In this document: positions 25,164-34,175 of the stretch, in pieces
Layout: every line of letters begins with the position of its first letter
Position numbering within the stretch: position 1 is the first letter of the stretch
DNA from: a virus
IMG/VR virus record: IMGVR_UViG_3300039210_000244
Coordinates: 20,462-84,461 of that record
Length of the DNA: 64,000 bases
Reading direction: 5' to 3' (one strand)
Program-made: the position numbers and the translations under genes
Notes under the pieces: model-generated
What the model was told of the DNA's origin: nothing
Databases searched by the model: none
The model's input: only the letters and a program-made list of their open reading frames with translations

Positions 25164-27299
25164 TCAGTTGAAAAACAGAGCCCCGCGACGCAACCGTGCA
25201 TGGACGGGTGTGCTTGGGGGCGCCTGAGTTGTCGCGCTGGCGTTTGCCGTGTAGCTGGAGTTTCCGAAGCTATTCACGGCGCGCACACGGTAATAGTACG
25301 TCGTCGAAGCCGACAGACTGGTGTCAGTGTAGGCCGTCGCGTTACTGGCTGTCGTGAAGATCAACGTCCAGCCCGTCGATCCGTCTAAGCTGCGCTCAAT
25401 CTCGAACCCGGTTTCATCGGAGGACGTGTCAACCCACGTTAAATCAATAGACGATGTGGTGAAAGACGGAGCCGCGAGCGTGTTCGGTGCGGTCGGGGCA
25501 GAGCCGGTGCCCGGTGAATAGGCATAGGCCCCAATGTCCCAGCTTGTGCGCGTTGCTCCAGTGATGTCGGTCGTGAAGTAAGCGGATAGGTCTTGCCCGG
25601 CACCAATAAGTGGTGATCCAGCGGTCGGTCGGGCATCCCACGTTGAGGGGTTCCCCGAGGTACTGACTAATGCTGGATCAGCCCACAGGCTATTCAGGTC
25701 CACGCCGCGTTTAGTTTGCCAAGCCGCGAGGGTATTATATGTGGTGTCGTAAATTGCCCGAGCTGCATTACCTCCGTAGAACAAGTTATTGTCTGACGTG
25801 AAGTCGGTTATCTGATCGGCTTGAATAGTAACAACCACGTCAGCGAAGTTTCTAAAAAACGCATTGTTCCTAATATCAACCAATTGGTGCTGATTAACAT
25901 TAGACTCTACCCCTAAACCACGGTTTGATCCTACGAAAGTATTATTCCATATTCGGACAACAGAAGCCATCCCGGGCGAGGCAAAACCCACGTCAATATA
26001 CTCCGAATTGTGGTCGTCCAGAAAAAGACAGTTGTATATGTCCACGCTTGGACCTTGGCTGACATAAATTGATGCCGTTCCTCCATTGCTGGTCTGGTCG
26101 GAATAAAATTTCGAGTTACGAATGACGATATTATCCCACGTCGAGACGAGTCCCGTCGTCCTTAGAAAAATCCCGTCTTGGTGAGGCTTTTCCCCAAACC
26201 CCTGCCAATTAGGGCTATCAAACTCTTTGTAATCATGGAACGTGCAACCGTCAATTAATATGTTCCTAAACGTAGCTCCCGTAGTGTGGACCGCGATGTC
26301 GATTAACCAATGTACATAGTTGTGAAACGTGCATCCTAAAACCGATATGTCGGATATTGTTGCAGACGACTTAATTCCTACTGGATTAGCCATGCGTGTA
26401 AAATCACAGCCAGAAATGGTAATCCCAGTGTTGTTTTCCAGGGCAACCCCACTACCTGTAACGCTATTCCCGCCATCCATAGGAATTATGGGCTGCCACT
26501 GCCCAATTTCAGAAAATGTACAGTTGCTAATCGTGACGTTTGACCCACCTGACGCTAAATAGACTCCACCTCCACCCGGTGGAGTTATAACCGGTCTCCA
26601 GCCATAAACTGTACCTGTACCGGCAGCCGTAAGGTCGAACTGAGAGCCCCCGCTTAGGGTTGAAATAGTAAACTCTGTCGGAGAAATAACCGACTGGACA
26701 TAGTACGGTTTTGCGCTTGTTCCAGAGCCGACTTCACGAGTCAAAGGGGTTGGAAAAGTCCCACCGCCGACGGTGAATTTCACGGTGTTTCCGACAGACA
26801 GCCCGTGCGCCGTTGCGGTCGCAAAGCTGTTGGCCGTTATGTCGATTGTGCACGCTTGTCCCGATGCCCAAATTGGGTCTGTTTCGGCATACCCACCGAT
26901 ATTGTAGTATGCAAAACCAGTGATAACAACATTGCTCTTTGCCGCGCCTCCGTCGGTGAACGCATTTGCGACAACGTTGTTTGACGTTATTACTGCCCTT
27001 GTACCCGCCCCCCACGTACTTCCGTCATAGGTAATAGGACTTGCGGCGCTTCCGCTGGAAAGTGTGAGCCCGGCCGAACCTACAACATAAGAAACGTCGT
27101 TCTTAAATTGTACTGTATCACCAGCTAAAAATGTCGTAGATGAAGCGAGACCTGTGGCTAGCGGGTCGCCATGACAGTGTTTCCAGGGCGTGGAGGTCGT
27201 AGTTCCGTTTGCGGAATCAGAACCGGTCGCGTAATCGACGTAGTATGTAGATGCCGAAACGGTCGCGAACGACAATAGGAATATAATTATGGCGCGCAT
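25164..27299 (-). CDS. Signal-peptide-bearing parallel beta-helix protein with FN3 module (tailspike/depolymerase-like)
   Basis: 711 residues. Starts with a signal peptide (MRAIIIFLLSFATVSASTYY). Residues about 20-560 form a right-handed beta-helix of the pectate-lyase/PbH1 type with repeated NNxF/NCxF turns (for example DIYNCLFLDDHNSEYIDVGF). A fibronectin-III domain follows (about 615-700; TSSDETGFEIERSLDGSTGW). Such proteins are commonly tailspikes degrading surface polysaccharide; a signal peptide on one is unusual. The DNA is visibly more AT-rich than flanking genes. Confidence 0.75.
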   Translation of the reverse strand: MRAIIIFLLSFATVSASTYYVDYATGSDSANGTTTSTPWKHCHGDPLATGLASSTTFLAGDTVQFKNDVSYVVGSAGLTLSSGSAASPITYDGSTWGAGTRAVITSNNVVANAFTDGGAAKSNVVITGFAYYNIGGYAETDPIWASGQACTIDITANSFATATAHGLSVGNTVKFTVGGGTFPTPLTREVGSGTSAKPYYVQSVISPTEFTISTLSGGSQFDLTAAGTGTVYGWRPVITPPGGGGVYLASGGSNVTISNCTFSEIGQWQPIIPMDGGNSVTGSGVALENNTGITISGCDFTRMANPVGIKSSATISDISVLGCTFHNYVHWLIDIAVHTTGATFRNILIDGCTFHDYKEFDSPNWQGFGEKPHQDGIFLRTTGLVSTWDNIVIRNSKFYSDQTSNGGTASIYVSQGPSVDIYNCLFLDDHNSEYIDVGFASPGMASVVRIWNNTFVGSNRGLGVESNVNQHQLVDIRNNAFFRNFADVVVTIQADQITDFTSDNNLFYGGNAARAIYDTTYNTLAAWQTKRGVDLNSLWADPALVSTSGNPSTWDARPTAGSPLIGAGQDLSAYFTTDITGATRTSWDIGAYAYSPGTGSAPTAPNTLAAPSFTTSSIDLTWVDTSSDETGFEIERSLDGSTGWTLIFTTASNATAYTDTSLSASTTYYYRVRAVNSFGNSSYTANASATTQAPPSTPVHARLRRGALFFN

Positions 27300-27300
27300 T

Positions 27301-29385
27301 TTAATAGAGCAGGTAGTACGCATTAACGTTATTCCGAAGCGTTGCTTCATCAGCGCCTAGGGTCGTAAGCGAAGCGTTGAACCAAATGTCCTCGCTTACG
27401 TCTGCCAGCGGACTAAGCGTCGCACTCCCCAATCGTAATTCTGACGGGGCGTTATCTCCCGCTGTTCCAACAGTGGGGCTACCTGCGTTCACCTGAAGAC
27501 TGTCATTTATTCCGGTCTCAAAATATGCGGTAACAACATATTGCGATCCTATGGAGTATGCCGTCGTGTTAGTGAGGTTTGCCCCAGACGAGATTAAGAA
27601 GGTGTTTCCAGTGTTTTGCTTGAGACCTGTCCGAATTGCACCACCTCCGCTCACAATCGAATCCAATGCGGTCGTTGAGTTGTTGGTCACGACCGCAAAG
27701 ACAGTAATAGGAAGCGTTGGAGAGAGGGCCGCTGTAACAATCGTATCGTCTGTTCCGTCCAAACTGACTTTCGCGTGACCGTGCGCGTCCACAATCACCG
27801 TGCCCGCTGAGACGATCTTAGGCTGTGCAGTTGTGGTTGCTTGCGTTTGGTTTCTTCCATTTGTGGTTTGATCATACCGCGTCACGACAAAGCCGTCCGT
27901 TCCAGCGCAGAAAGCAGCAAGTGCAGTCGTGTCTAAGTCTTCACCTGAAAATCCGATGTCCTGTTCGGTGTTATCGCTCGCGCGCCGAACACGAATAGCT
28001 GAACCAGCATAGGCCGCGCGCAACTTGCGAAGACTATATGCCGCGTAAGCCGAGGTAGAGATTGCATCTAGCGCGTAAGTGGACGCGGATATTGTGTAAG
28101 CAGCCGATGCAACCGCGCTGTCTTCGTAATACGGCGGGCCATCAATATACCCCGTCGCCTGCACGGTCTGAGTCGTGCTGACGGTGATCGCTGAGGTGTA
28201 GTCAGACCCAGCCGAACGCGACGGAGTCGTCACACCATCGACCGAATATTTCTGTCCCGTCGCCGTGCCGTAGTCGATAGTCACAGTCTGCGCCGACGAG
28301 TAGGTGCCTGCGGGAGGGGAGAACGTGGGCGTCGGTACCGTGCCAGCTCCAACAATCGTCGGGGTCACGCCGCCGCCGAGTCCAGTGACAGTCGGCGTCC
28401 CGTTCGTGCCATCCGCAGCTAACCAATTCGTCGGCAGATTGCCGAGGTCCGCCGTGACCCACCATCCGCCCGTTCCTACCGGGACTGATCCTGCGACTAC
28501 GCCGGCAATCTGAGTGTCAACATAAGCGGTGCTCGCTTTGGTATCTAATGCCGACTGAGTTGCGGTCGAAACAGGAAGTGATCCAGCCGTGACCTTCTTC
28601 TTCGCATTCAATGCCGCCGCATCTTCGATCACCAGTAGATCGCTCGTCGTTGGTGTCGTCTTGCTGGCAATACCGCTGATTTCGCCAGAGGCGTTGACGT
28701 GTATCGCATTGGTGTCAGTGCCGCCACCGCCACCCGCGCCTAGCTGCTGTAATGCCGCTTCGACGTTGTCGGTCGTGAAATAGCTGCCTGCATCGACGAT
28801 GGGTAAGTCTGCTCCGGTTACAACCGTGTCGTCCAAGAACAGCGTTGAGCCGGCGTCTGGCGTCCAAACGCGAAACGTGTGATTCCCGACCGGGACGGCG
28901 ATCGTCGTTGCGCCAAGGGCCGTCGTGCTGCCGTTGCGATAGACCGTGCCGCCTGCGGCAGAGATCGTGAGCGTGACCGGGACTGTTGCGCTAACCTGGA
29001 CGACGCCGCCTCGGCCTGCGGTGTAGGCGCTATTCGCGATCGTCAGTGTCTTAGGGCTGCTGCTCCATGTCACAGGGTTGATCGGCCATGGAGCTGATCC
29101 AAGCGTGAGCGTGTCGCTGACAAGCAAGCTAACGGTGAGCGCGGGCGCCGCGCCGACGTCTGACAGCGTTACCGACACGTCTCCGCTGAGTGCGTGGCCG
29201 TTGACTGTGCGCGAGGTTGGCACACTGGCAGCCGCCGCCGCATTCGCCTTCGTGGTTGCGTCGGAAGCCGCGGTCGAGATCGCGTCGGCCTTCGCCGTGT
29301 CCACATAAGCAGTTGTCGCCGTTTTCTGAACCGTCTGACCAAAGAGCGGTAGCGCCAGCGTGAGAAAAACAAGGATACGTTTCAT
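27301..29385 (-). CDS. Fibre-like protein with signal peptide, chitobiase-type and arabinofuranosidase-like modules
   Basis: 694 residues from ATG at 29385 (MKRILVFLTLALPLFGQTVQ, a signal peptide). Next a fibre-like Ala/Thr region with TVNGHALSGDVSVTLSDVGA, a common tail-fibre motif. Around 330-420 a chitobiase C-terminal-like unit (PTFSPPAGTYSSAQTVTIDY). From about 430 the region LDAISTSAYAAYSLRKLRAA to the end resembles the ArabFuran-catal jelly-roll module often appended to phage tail proteins. One base separates it from the beta-helix gene. Confidence 0.7.
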   Translation of the reverse strand: MKRILVFLTLALPLFGQTVQKTATTAYVDTAKADAISTAASDATTKANAAAAASVPTSRTVNGHALSGDVSVTLSDVGAAPALTVSLLVSDTLTLGSAPWPINPVTWSSSPKTLTIANSAYTAGRGGVVQVSATVPVTLTISAAGGTVYRNGSTTALGATTIAVPVGNHTFRVWTPDAGSTLFLDDTVVTGADLPIVDAGSYFTTDNVEAALQQLGAGGGGGTDTNAIHVNASGEISGIASKTTPTTSDLLVIEDAAALNAKKKVTAGSLPVSTATQSALDTKASTAYVDTQIAGVVAGSVPVGTGGWWVTADLGNLPTNWLAADGTNGTPTVTGLGGGVTPTIVGAGTVPTPTFSPPAGTYSSAQTVTIDYGTATGQKYSVDGVTTPSRSAGSDYTSAITVSTTQTVQATGYIDGPPYYEDSAVASAAYTISASTYALDAISTSAYAAYSLRKLRAAYAGSAIRVRRASDNTEQDIGFSGEDLDTTALAAFCAGTDGFVVTRYDQTTNGRNQTQATTTAQPKIVSAGTVIVDAHGHAKVSLDGTDDTIVTAALSPTLPITVFAVVTNNSTTALDSIVSGGGAIRTGLKQNTGNTFLISSGANLTNTTAYSIGSQYVVTAYFETGINDSLQVNAGSPTVGTAGDNAPSELRLGSATLSPLADVSEDIWFNASLTTLGADEATLRNNVNAYYLLY

Positions 29386-29389
29386 AGGG

Positions 29390-30247
29390 TTACATTCCAA
29401 AATTTACGGGGTAGGTTGAGCGGAGCGGATTCCACTTGGTCCCGTCGTGATATAGCTCGAACAGCGCGTCATCGCCCGACGCGTCGGTTTCGATCGAGTA
29501 AAGCGTGTCGCCGGTCGTGTTCTTAATCGTGATGATTACTCCAGCCGTCGCAGGGAGGCGGAACATCAATTCGAGTTTGTTTGCCGCCGCGCGCGTCGCC
29601 GATGTTTCATCATCGACCGTCAACAGAGCAGCCCCAGCCGCGAGTGAGACGGTGACGATTTCAAGATGCCGGTGGGCATTCGCATCTGCGATTACGGTCG
29701 CGTCTCCAGCCGCCCACGTCTGCACGTGGAATCCGTCGGGAACACTTCCAGCTGTAACTACGCCGACCGGAGTGCCATCGCTCGCCATGTTCACTTCGCA
29801 GAGCAGCTTGAACGGCTGCTGCGCGAACGTGTAGCGGGTCACGACGCCGGTTCCATCGGACGATGAAATTTCGACCTCGAAAAAAACAGTGATGTAGCGG
29901 TCGGACGAAACAGGAATGGAGTCCACCAGCGCCAGTATTTCGGTTGTGTTCAGGTTCAGCCGCGTCGTCGCAACGTCGGCCACGAGCGTGTACGCACCGG
30001 ATACCGCCAGCAGAGCGCCATCGCTGGTGTACCGTCGCAAACCAACCCGCATCTCCGTTCCCGCCGGCAGAACGCTCCCCGTCACCTTTGTCGGGGTCGA
30101 TCCCGTGGCCCCGGCGGTGAACACGATTTCGAGATCCATGATGTCCCCCGCATACAACTGCGCCATGAGGTTTGCTGGCACGGCGCCGTCGCCGAACGAG
30201 CGCGTGAGCACAGCTGTTGGGATGTCGATGGTGAAACGTGGGAGCAT
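29390..30247 (-). CDS. Tail/baseplate-associated structural protein
   Basis: 285 residues, beta-rich throughout (ITVFFEVEISSSDGTGVVTR), ending in FELYHDGTKWNPLRSTYPVN. The N-terminal FTIDIPTAVLTRSFGDGAVP looks like the upper-baseplate or fibre-linking proteins encoded ahead of fibres. First gene of the fibre operon; no hexamer leader seen. Function inferred from position. Confidence 0.6.
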   Translation of the reverse strand: MLPRFTIDIPTAVLTRSFGDGAVPANLMAQLYAGDIMDLEIVFTAGATGSTPTKVTGSVLPAGTEMRVGLRRYTSDGALLAVSGAYTLVADVATTRLNLNTTEILALVDSIPVSSDRYITVFFEVEISSSDGTGVVTRYTFAQQPFKLLCEVNMASDGTPVGVVTAGSVPDGFHVQTWAAGDATVIADANAHRHLEIVTVSLAAGAALLTVDDETSATRAAANKLELMFRLPATAGVIITIKNTTGDTLYSIETDASGDDALFELYHDGTKWNPLRSTYPVNFGM

Positions 30248-30346
30248 AGCGCGTCGGGATCAGTCCCTACTGCGCAAGCCAATGAATCCACGAAGCCTGT
30301 CGAGAAATACGCTGTTTATTCTTCCGTGATACCTAACTGAGAGCGT

Positions 30347-30697
30347 TCATGTGCGTGCCTTTGCTTTCTCAATCTTGCGTCCAATGCGGCGCTTCCGTTG
30401 GGCTTCCTCACCATCGCAGCAACTCCCGCAGAAGTGATACGGCGCGTGGCCGAAGTCTAGACACTCGCCCGCGCTCCATTCGTTATACCAGTCACCGCAA
30501 ACCTCACACCGCTCAACGTGGTCAGTGACTTGCCAGTCTTGATTGCCGAGAAACCAGATCACCGTTGCGGCTTGCTCTGGCGTGAGCTTTGGCATGTGGG
30601 CTGGCACGATCACGTGCCCTTCCTGCACTTCACCCTGCAAGAAGCTAAACAGCTCCTCTGTGTTCTTTCTGTCGAGTTCGTTTTGGTCGGCTCTCAT
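30347..30697 (-). CDS. Small zinc-ribbon-like protein
   Basis: 116 residues. Two cysteine pairs (CEVCGDW and CGSCC) about 30 residues apart suggest a zinc ribbon; the C-terminus is very basic (RKRRIGRKIEKAKART). The ATG at 30697 overlaps the upstream stop as ATGA. No family named. Confidence 0.65.
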   Translation of the reverse strand: MRADQNELDRKNTEELFSFLQGEVQEGHVIVPAHMPKLTPEQAATVIWFLGNQDWQVTDHVERCEVCGDWYNEWSAGECLDFGHAPYHFCGSCCDGEEAQRKRRIGRKIEKAKART

Positions 30698-31035
30698 CGC
30701 CCCACCTCGTCGAGTAGTTGCGACGCTGCTGCCCGGCATCGGTCGAGCTCGCGCATGTGCACGAGCGTTGGCTTCGCGTCGTCCTCGACGATTCGAGCGG
30801 CAGCACTGGCGAGATTGCGCAGTGCCTCAGCCAGCTTAGACGCTAGTACACTGGCGGCATCATACGCGGCGGTCTGCTTCTGCCACTGATCTCTCCAGTA
30901 CGCGACCGCTGGCACCGCGTCGTTTGCACTGCGCGCTTCGGTGATGATCGCTTCGAGTTCAGGCACCAACGCAATTGCCTCGGGCATGTTCACGTCGTCG
31001 GCGATCGCGCAGATATGCTCGGCGAGATTTTTCAT
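30694..31035 (-). CDS. Helical small protein, unknown
   Basis: 113 residues, alpha-helical and Ala-rich, common style of phage accessory proteins (MKNLAEHICAIADDVNMPEA). The start has the clearest form of the hexamer leader in the window (CGAAACCCGAACCCGAAACG). Confidence 0.65.
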   Translation of the reverse strand: MKNLAEHICAIADDVNMPEAIALVPELEAIITEARSANDAVPAVAYWRDQWQKQTAAYDAASVLASKLAEALRNLASAAARIVEDDAKPTLVHMRELDRCRAAASQLLDEVGR

Positions 31036-31068
31036 TTTCGTTTCGGGTTCGGGTTTCGTTTCGGGAAA
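31036..31068 (-). promoter_or_regulatory. Representative hexamer-repeat translation leader
   Basis: Minus-strand CCCGAAACGAAACCCGAA followed by CCCGAAACGAAA directly before ATG. Related leaders built from (CCCGAA/CCTGAA/ACTGAA) units precede starts at 578, 1028, 1831, 3422, 15522, 16070, 19121, 21066, 31035, 31348, 32136, 33264, 36500, 39604, 44567, 45136, 47188, 48193, 49264, 49442, 50393, 52061, 52815, 53409, 56141, 57996, 58322, 60331, 61164, 61561, 63401 and 63545. None contains a Shine-Dalgarno GGAGG at normal spacing. A preceding GTCAG string is frequent. Confidence 0.8.
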
Positions 31069-31069
31069 T

Positions 31070-31348
31070 TTAGCCGACGGGTAAAGACCGCGCCGGCGGT
31101 TGGACTGTGATGGGTTTTATCTCATCGGAAGTGACTTGGAAATAGAGCTGCCCGCGCTGGCTGATCATACCGATCCGCACGAGCGCACCCATCAGGTTCT
31201 CGAACTGCGGGAGCGTGCATCCTTGCGACAAGAGCGCCGCGTAGAGCACACCGGCCGGAGCGCCGAAGGGACCGGCGGCTTTCACGCCTTCGATCACGGC
31301 ATCACAGACCGCCTTCAGAGCGGCGTTTTGTTGGGGAGTAGGGTTCAT
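31070..31348 (-). CDS. Small protein with winged-helix-like layout
   Basis: 92 residues. AAGPFGAPAGVLYAALLSQG and LPQFENLMGALVRIGMISQR followed by a strand (GQLYFQV) give a helix-helix-wing pattern that I have seen in small phage proteins; DNA binding is possible. Hexamer leader before the ATG. Confidence 0.6.
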   Translation of the reverse strand: MNPTPQQNAALKAVCDAVIEGVKAAGPFGAPAGVLYAALLSQGCTLPQFENLMGALVRIGMISQRGQLYFQVTSDEIKPITVQPPARSLPVG

Positions 31349-31385
31349 GTCTTTTCGGGTTCGGTTCGGGTTGCTGACGGAGAAT

Positions 31386-31586
31386 TTACCGCGGGCAGTA
31401 GCCGTGTTTTGACAGCGCCCGGCGCACTTCTTCGAGTGCGCCCATCATCTGATACGCCTCTTCTTTGTCGCAGGCGTTGTCGGTGTGTCTGAGTACCGTG
31501 TCGTAACCTACGCGCTTCAGGAATTGGGCGAGCGCATGGCGTTCGTCTTCGGTAAGGTCCGCGGTAAGGATAAGTGGATTTTCCAT
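31386..31586 (-). CDS. Small acidic helical protein
   Basis: 66 residues (MENPLILTADLTEDERHALA), helical, with two His/Cys-containing segments. A partial leader (CCGAACACTACC) like that of the portal gene precedes the start. Function unknown. Confidence 0.55.
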   Translation of the reverse strand: MENPLILTADLTEDERHALAQFLKRVGYDTVLRHTDNACDKEEAYQMMGALEEVRRALSKHGYCPR

Positions 31587-31602
31587 GGTAGTGTTCGGTT
31601 GG

Positions 31603-32136
31603 TCAGCTCTGCTTCTCTAACTTGAAATATCCACTCGGCGCCGCCTGAACCGCCAGCGAGGTGAAGAGCTCCAGCCCTTTCTTGCGTGAGTCACCGTGCA
31701 GACACCAATCGCGGATCTCCGGCATGATCTTCGGAACCGCGTACTGCAGCAGGTTGTTCTCTGCGATGATTTGAAGATGCTCGGCCATCAGCGCCGGACA
31801 GGCACCATCCGGACCGGTGAACCCATGCGCACGGTGTTCCTTGTCGCACTCAGCGAACCACGGCGTCGTTTGCGAATCCGGCGCGAGCCAGATGTATTTC
31901 ATGTCGGTGATGACCTCGCCCAGCTTCTCGCCACGGGCGACGTTCTTCGGATCGACCGTGAACGTGTAGAGCTCGAACAGCGGTTGAATGTAGGCGTCAA
32001 CGCGCTCGCGTTCGAGTTGGGCGAAGGCTTTGGCCATCGCGTACGCCTTCACGCAGGCCCAGAACGTCGGGTCTTTGGCGAAGGCTTTGAGCTTCGGGAT
32101 AGTGAGCGGAGAGGACTTCGTTTCGGTGGTTGTCAT
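31603..32136 (-). CDS. Unknown accessory protein
   Basis: 177 residues, mostly helical; contains a conserved-looking IWLAPDSQTTPWFAECDKEH and a C-terminal SGYFKLEKQS. Hexamer leader and promoter element (32191-32200) upstream. No family recognised. Confidence 0.65.
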   Translation of the reverse strand: MTTTETKSSPLTIPKLKAFAKDPTFWACVKAYAMAKAFAQLERERVDAYIQPLFELYTFTVDPKNVARGEKLGEVITDMKYIWLAPDSQTTPWFAECDKEHRAHGFTGPDGACPALMAEHLQIIAENNLLQYAVPKIMPEIRDWCLHGDSRKKGLELFTSLAVQAAPSGYFKLEKQS

Positions 32137-32190
32137 TTCGGGTTCGGGTTCTAACTGGAACGATCTAAGAAGATCATAAAGGCCGGTTAG

Positions 32191-32200
32191 TGTAAAGATA
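32191..32200 (-). promoter_or_regulatory. Putative phage promoter element (TATCTTTACA)
   Basis: Copy of the TnTTTACAT family, about 54 bases upstream of the start at 32136. Confidence 0.5.
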
Positions 32201-32264
32201 AAAAAGAACTAAGTTTCGTCGTCCGCCACGCACTCGTCGTTAATTCGGGTTTAGGTTAAAACGC

Positions 32265-32726
32265 TCAGTAGCCTGCACGACGCAGTAGCGCCCATGCCGA
32301 CTCGTCACCTGCTCCCCACGCTTTCTCTGCACTCCAGCCGTACTTCTGTCCAGTCGCCTGAACATGTGGCGACTCACGCAGCCGCTTTTCATCGGCCTCC
32401 TGCCTAGCGTCGTCGGCTTCGCGCTGCTTTGCTCGTTCGATCTGTCCAGCGATATCTTCGGGCATTTCTCGGAGGCCCACCAACCACGCATTTTTTTCAA
32501 CGAAGCAGTTGCCGGGAAGGCGTTCGCGAAGTTCCGAGATCAAATCGCGCAGTCGCGCCCATGCATCCGGCCTCGTCTTCCAGTATTCAGTAAACCTCGC
32601 ATGAAAGCGGGCGGGCGCATCATGCGCTTCGGAAGCCGGGAGCACAATGCTTTGGGACGGCATTGCGTTGTTTATTTCGCCGAGCGGCGAGTATTGATAG
32701 GTCAGAGACGGCGTGAAAATTTCCAT
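32265..32726 (-). CDS. Unknown accessory protein
   Basis: 153 residues from ATG at 32726 (MEIFTPSLTYQYSPLGEINN). The C-terminal half is a charged helix (AGQIERAKQREADDARQEAD) and ends EKAWGAGDESAWALLRRAGY. No hexamer leader; a short 40-base gap follows the upstream gene. Not recognised. Confidence 0.6.
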   Translation of the reverse strand: MEIFTPSLTYQYSPLGEINNAMPSQSIVLPASEAHDAPARFHARFTEYWKTRPDAWARLRDLISELRERLPGNCFVEKNAWLVGLREMPEDIAGQIERAKQREADDARQEADEKRLRESPHVQATGQKYGWSAEKAWGAGDESAWALLRRAGY

Positions 32727-32766
32727 GTTGGGTGGGCGGTTGAGGTTGAGACCTGCGAGGACGTGG

Positions 32767-33264
32767 TTAAACCCGCGCCATCTGGAGCGCAAGAGCTTCG
32801 ACGGCCCAGGTCTCGCGCTTCGCTTCGTACGCGCGGATGTAGCAGCCACGGTCAGCGAGGTCGTTGGCCGTAACCCACATTTCGCCTCTCTCGTGCTGGA
32901 GGTACTTGCCATTGCTCAGGATCAGCGCGTTTCCCTCGGCTACGATCGTGACCGCGTTGCGGATCTCTTCGAAGTGCGGAGCGGCGTGGACCTCATCGAC
33001 CTCGCGCGTGGTCTCCACACGGACGCTCTGACCCCAGTGGTAGTCGGTCTCGTCCGATTGCGCAGTGTGGAACGGCTTCGCGAACGCCTTCACCTTGGCC
33101 AAGTCAACCGAGGCATCGCGGACGGTGATCCGGAGCCCGGGATAGCCATCGGACGAGACTGTGACCTGCCGGGCATTGTAGCCGAGATTGGCTTTGATCA
33201 GCTGGCGGAGAGCTTCTGGCGTTACGCGTTCGCTGCTGGAGCGGGTAAGTGTTTCGGTTGTCAT
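32767..33264 (-). CDS. Unknown protein with N-terminal polyvalent-associated-like domain
   Basis: 165 residues. Residues about 15-70 (LRQLIKANLGYNARQVTVSS then GYPGLRITVRDASVDLAKVK) have the alternating strand-helix pattern of small domains found in phage polyvalent proteins (LPD29-like, uncertain). The rest is beta-rich. First gene after promoter element 33324-33334 and hexamer leader. Confidence 0.6.
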   Translation of the reverse strand: MTTETLTRSSSERVTPEALRQLIKANLGYNARQVTVSSDGYPGLRITVRDASVDLAKVKAFAKPFHTAQSDETDYHWGQSVRVETTREVDEVHAAPHFEEIRNAVTIVAEGNALILSNGKYLQHERGEMWVTANDLADRGCYIRAYEAKRETWAVEALALQMARV

Positions 33265-33323
33265 GTTCTATTCGGGTTCGGGTTAATCTGACTACCCAAA
33301 TAGAAGAACAGAAATCCGTGTTA

Positions 33324-33334
33324 ATGTAAAGAGG
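33324..33334 (-). promoter_or_regulatory. Putative phage promoter element (CCTCTTTACAT)
   Basis: Copy of the TnTTTACAT family, 60 bases before the start at 33264. Confidence 0.5.
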
Positions 33335-33371
33335 AAAAACAAATAAATCGAAAGTATTTTCGCCGGTCTTT

Positions 33372-33779
33372 TCAGCGACCAAGCTCCGGGTTCAGCTCGC
33401 ACAGCCGTTCATACGCGCCTTTGTCCGCCGGGCACTCGACGTAATCGACGCTCCAGCTAAATCCGTTGTGAAACGTCTGCACTTTCTCATCGGTGAAGCA
33501 GCCGCGCTCCTCGCTCCATTTCGATTCCGAGCAGAGCACCGACGGCGTGACGTTGATCCTGCCAACGCATCCGAACATCACCGGCCGCGCCACGACGTAG
33601 CACCATGCCGCGCCGTTGTGCGTATCCGGCTTAGGATGGCCCTGGCTATACGCTGGCAGCCGCAGGTTCATCAGATGGCCTGCGCGTGGCCCGGCGGTGG
33701 GTAGGGCAGCGACGTGCAGCCATTCCTTGCCGTCGGGATCTCGCTTCAAAACAGCAGTGCCTTTGATCTCGTCGCTCAT
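33372..33779 (-). CDS. Unknown accessory protein
   Basis: 135 residues (MSDEIKGTAVLKRDPDGKEW), beta-rich with several Cys and Trp. A TTTGACCG string but no hexamer leader lies upstream, between it and the 33831 gene. No family recognised. Confidence 0.6.
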   Translation of the reverse strand: MSDEIKGTAVLKRDPDGKEWLHVAALPTAGPRAGHLMNLRLPAYSQGHPKPDTHNGAAWCYVVARPVMFGCVGRINVTPSVLCSESKWSEERGCFTDEKVQTFHNGFSWSVDYVECPADKGAYERLCELNPELGR

Positions 33780-33830
33780 GTCCGCAGCACAGAGCCGTGG
33801 CCGAGTCGGTCAAACTTCTGACCAAACAAA

Positions 33831-34175
33831 TCACTGCCGAGGCATCACGTCGAGGTACGGGCCTCCGGAGCCAGCGCCCGTCAGGTGGATCGAGTACGCG
33901 ACGCGACCGTGCGGCTTCTGCGTCGGCCATCCGTCATGATAGTATTTATCGTCAACCTCACGATCGACGCACACGAAGCAGCCGCCCACCGCGTCCCGCA
34001 TCGCCCGGACCAACGTCAGGGCATCGACCGCGAGCTCGGTCCACGGGATCGCTACGAGATCCATGTCTCGCGTGTTCGTGCCGTGCGTCGCCAGCGCGTA
34101 ACCGTGGGCGCGTGCGACCTCTGAGAGCTGAGGGTAGAGCACCACATACGCCGCCGTTATCGACGCGGGTTTCAC
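33831..34175 (-). CDS. Conserved phage hypothetical protein
   Basis: 114 residues. ARAHGYALATHGTNTRDMDL, VAIPWTELAVDALTLVRAM and KPHGRVAYSIHL are features shared by a family of phage hypotheticals; the HGT...RDMDL-VAIPW arrangement recalls minimal nucleotidyltransferase-like folds, but activity is unknown. ATGA overlap with the head-morphogenesis gene. Confidence 0.7.
   Translation of the reverse strand: MKPASITAAYVVLYPQLSEVARAHGYALATHGTNTRDMDLVAIPWTELAVDALTLVRAMRDAVGGCFVCVDREVDDKYYHDGWPTQKPHGRVAYSIHLTGAGSGGPYLDVMPRQ

Noticed and set aside
31036-31068. Hexamer repeats considered as CRISPR or telomere-like repeats
   Set aside because: No spacers or arrays; units occur in twos or threes and only directly before start codons on the coding strand.
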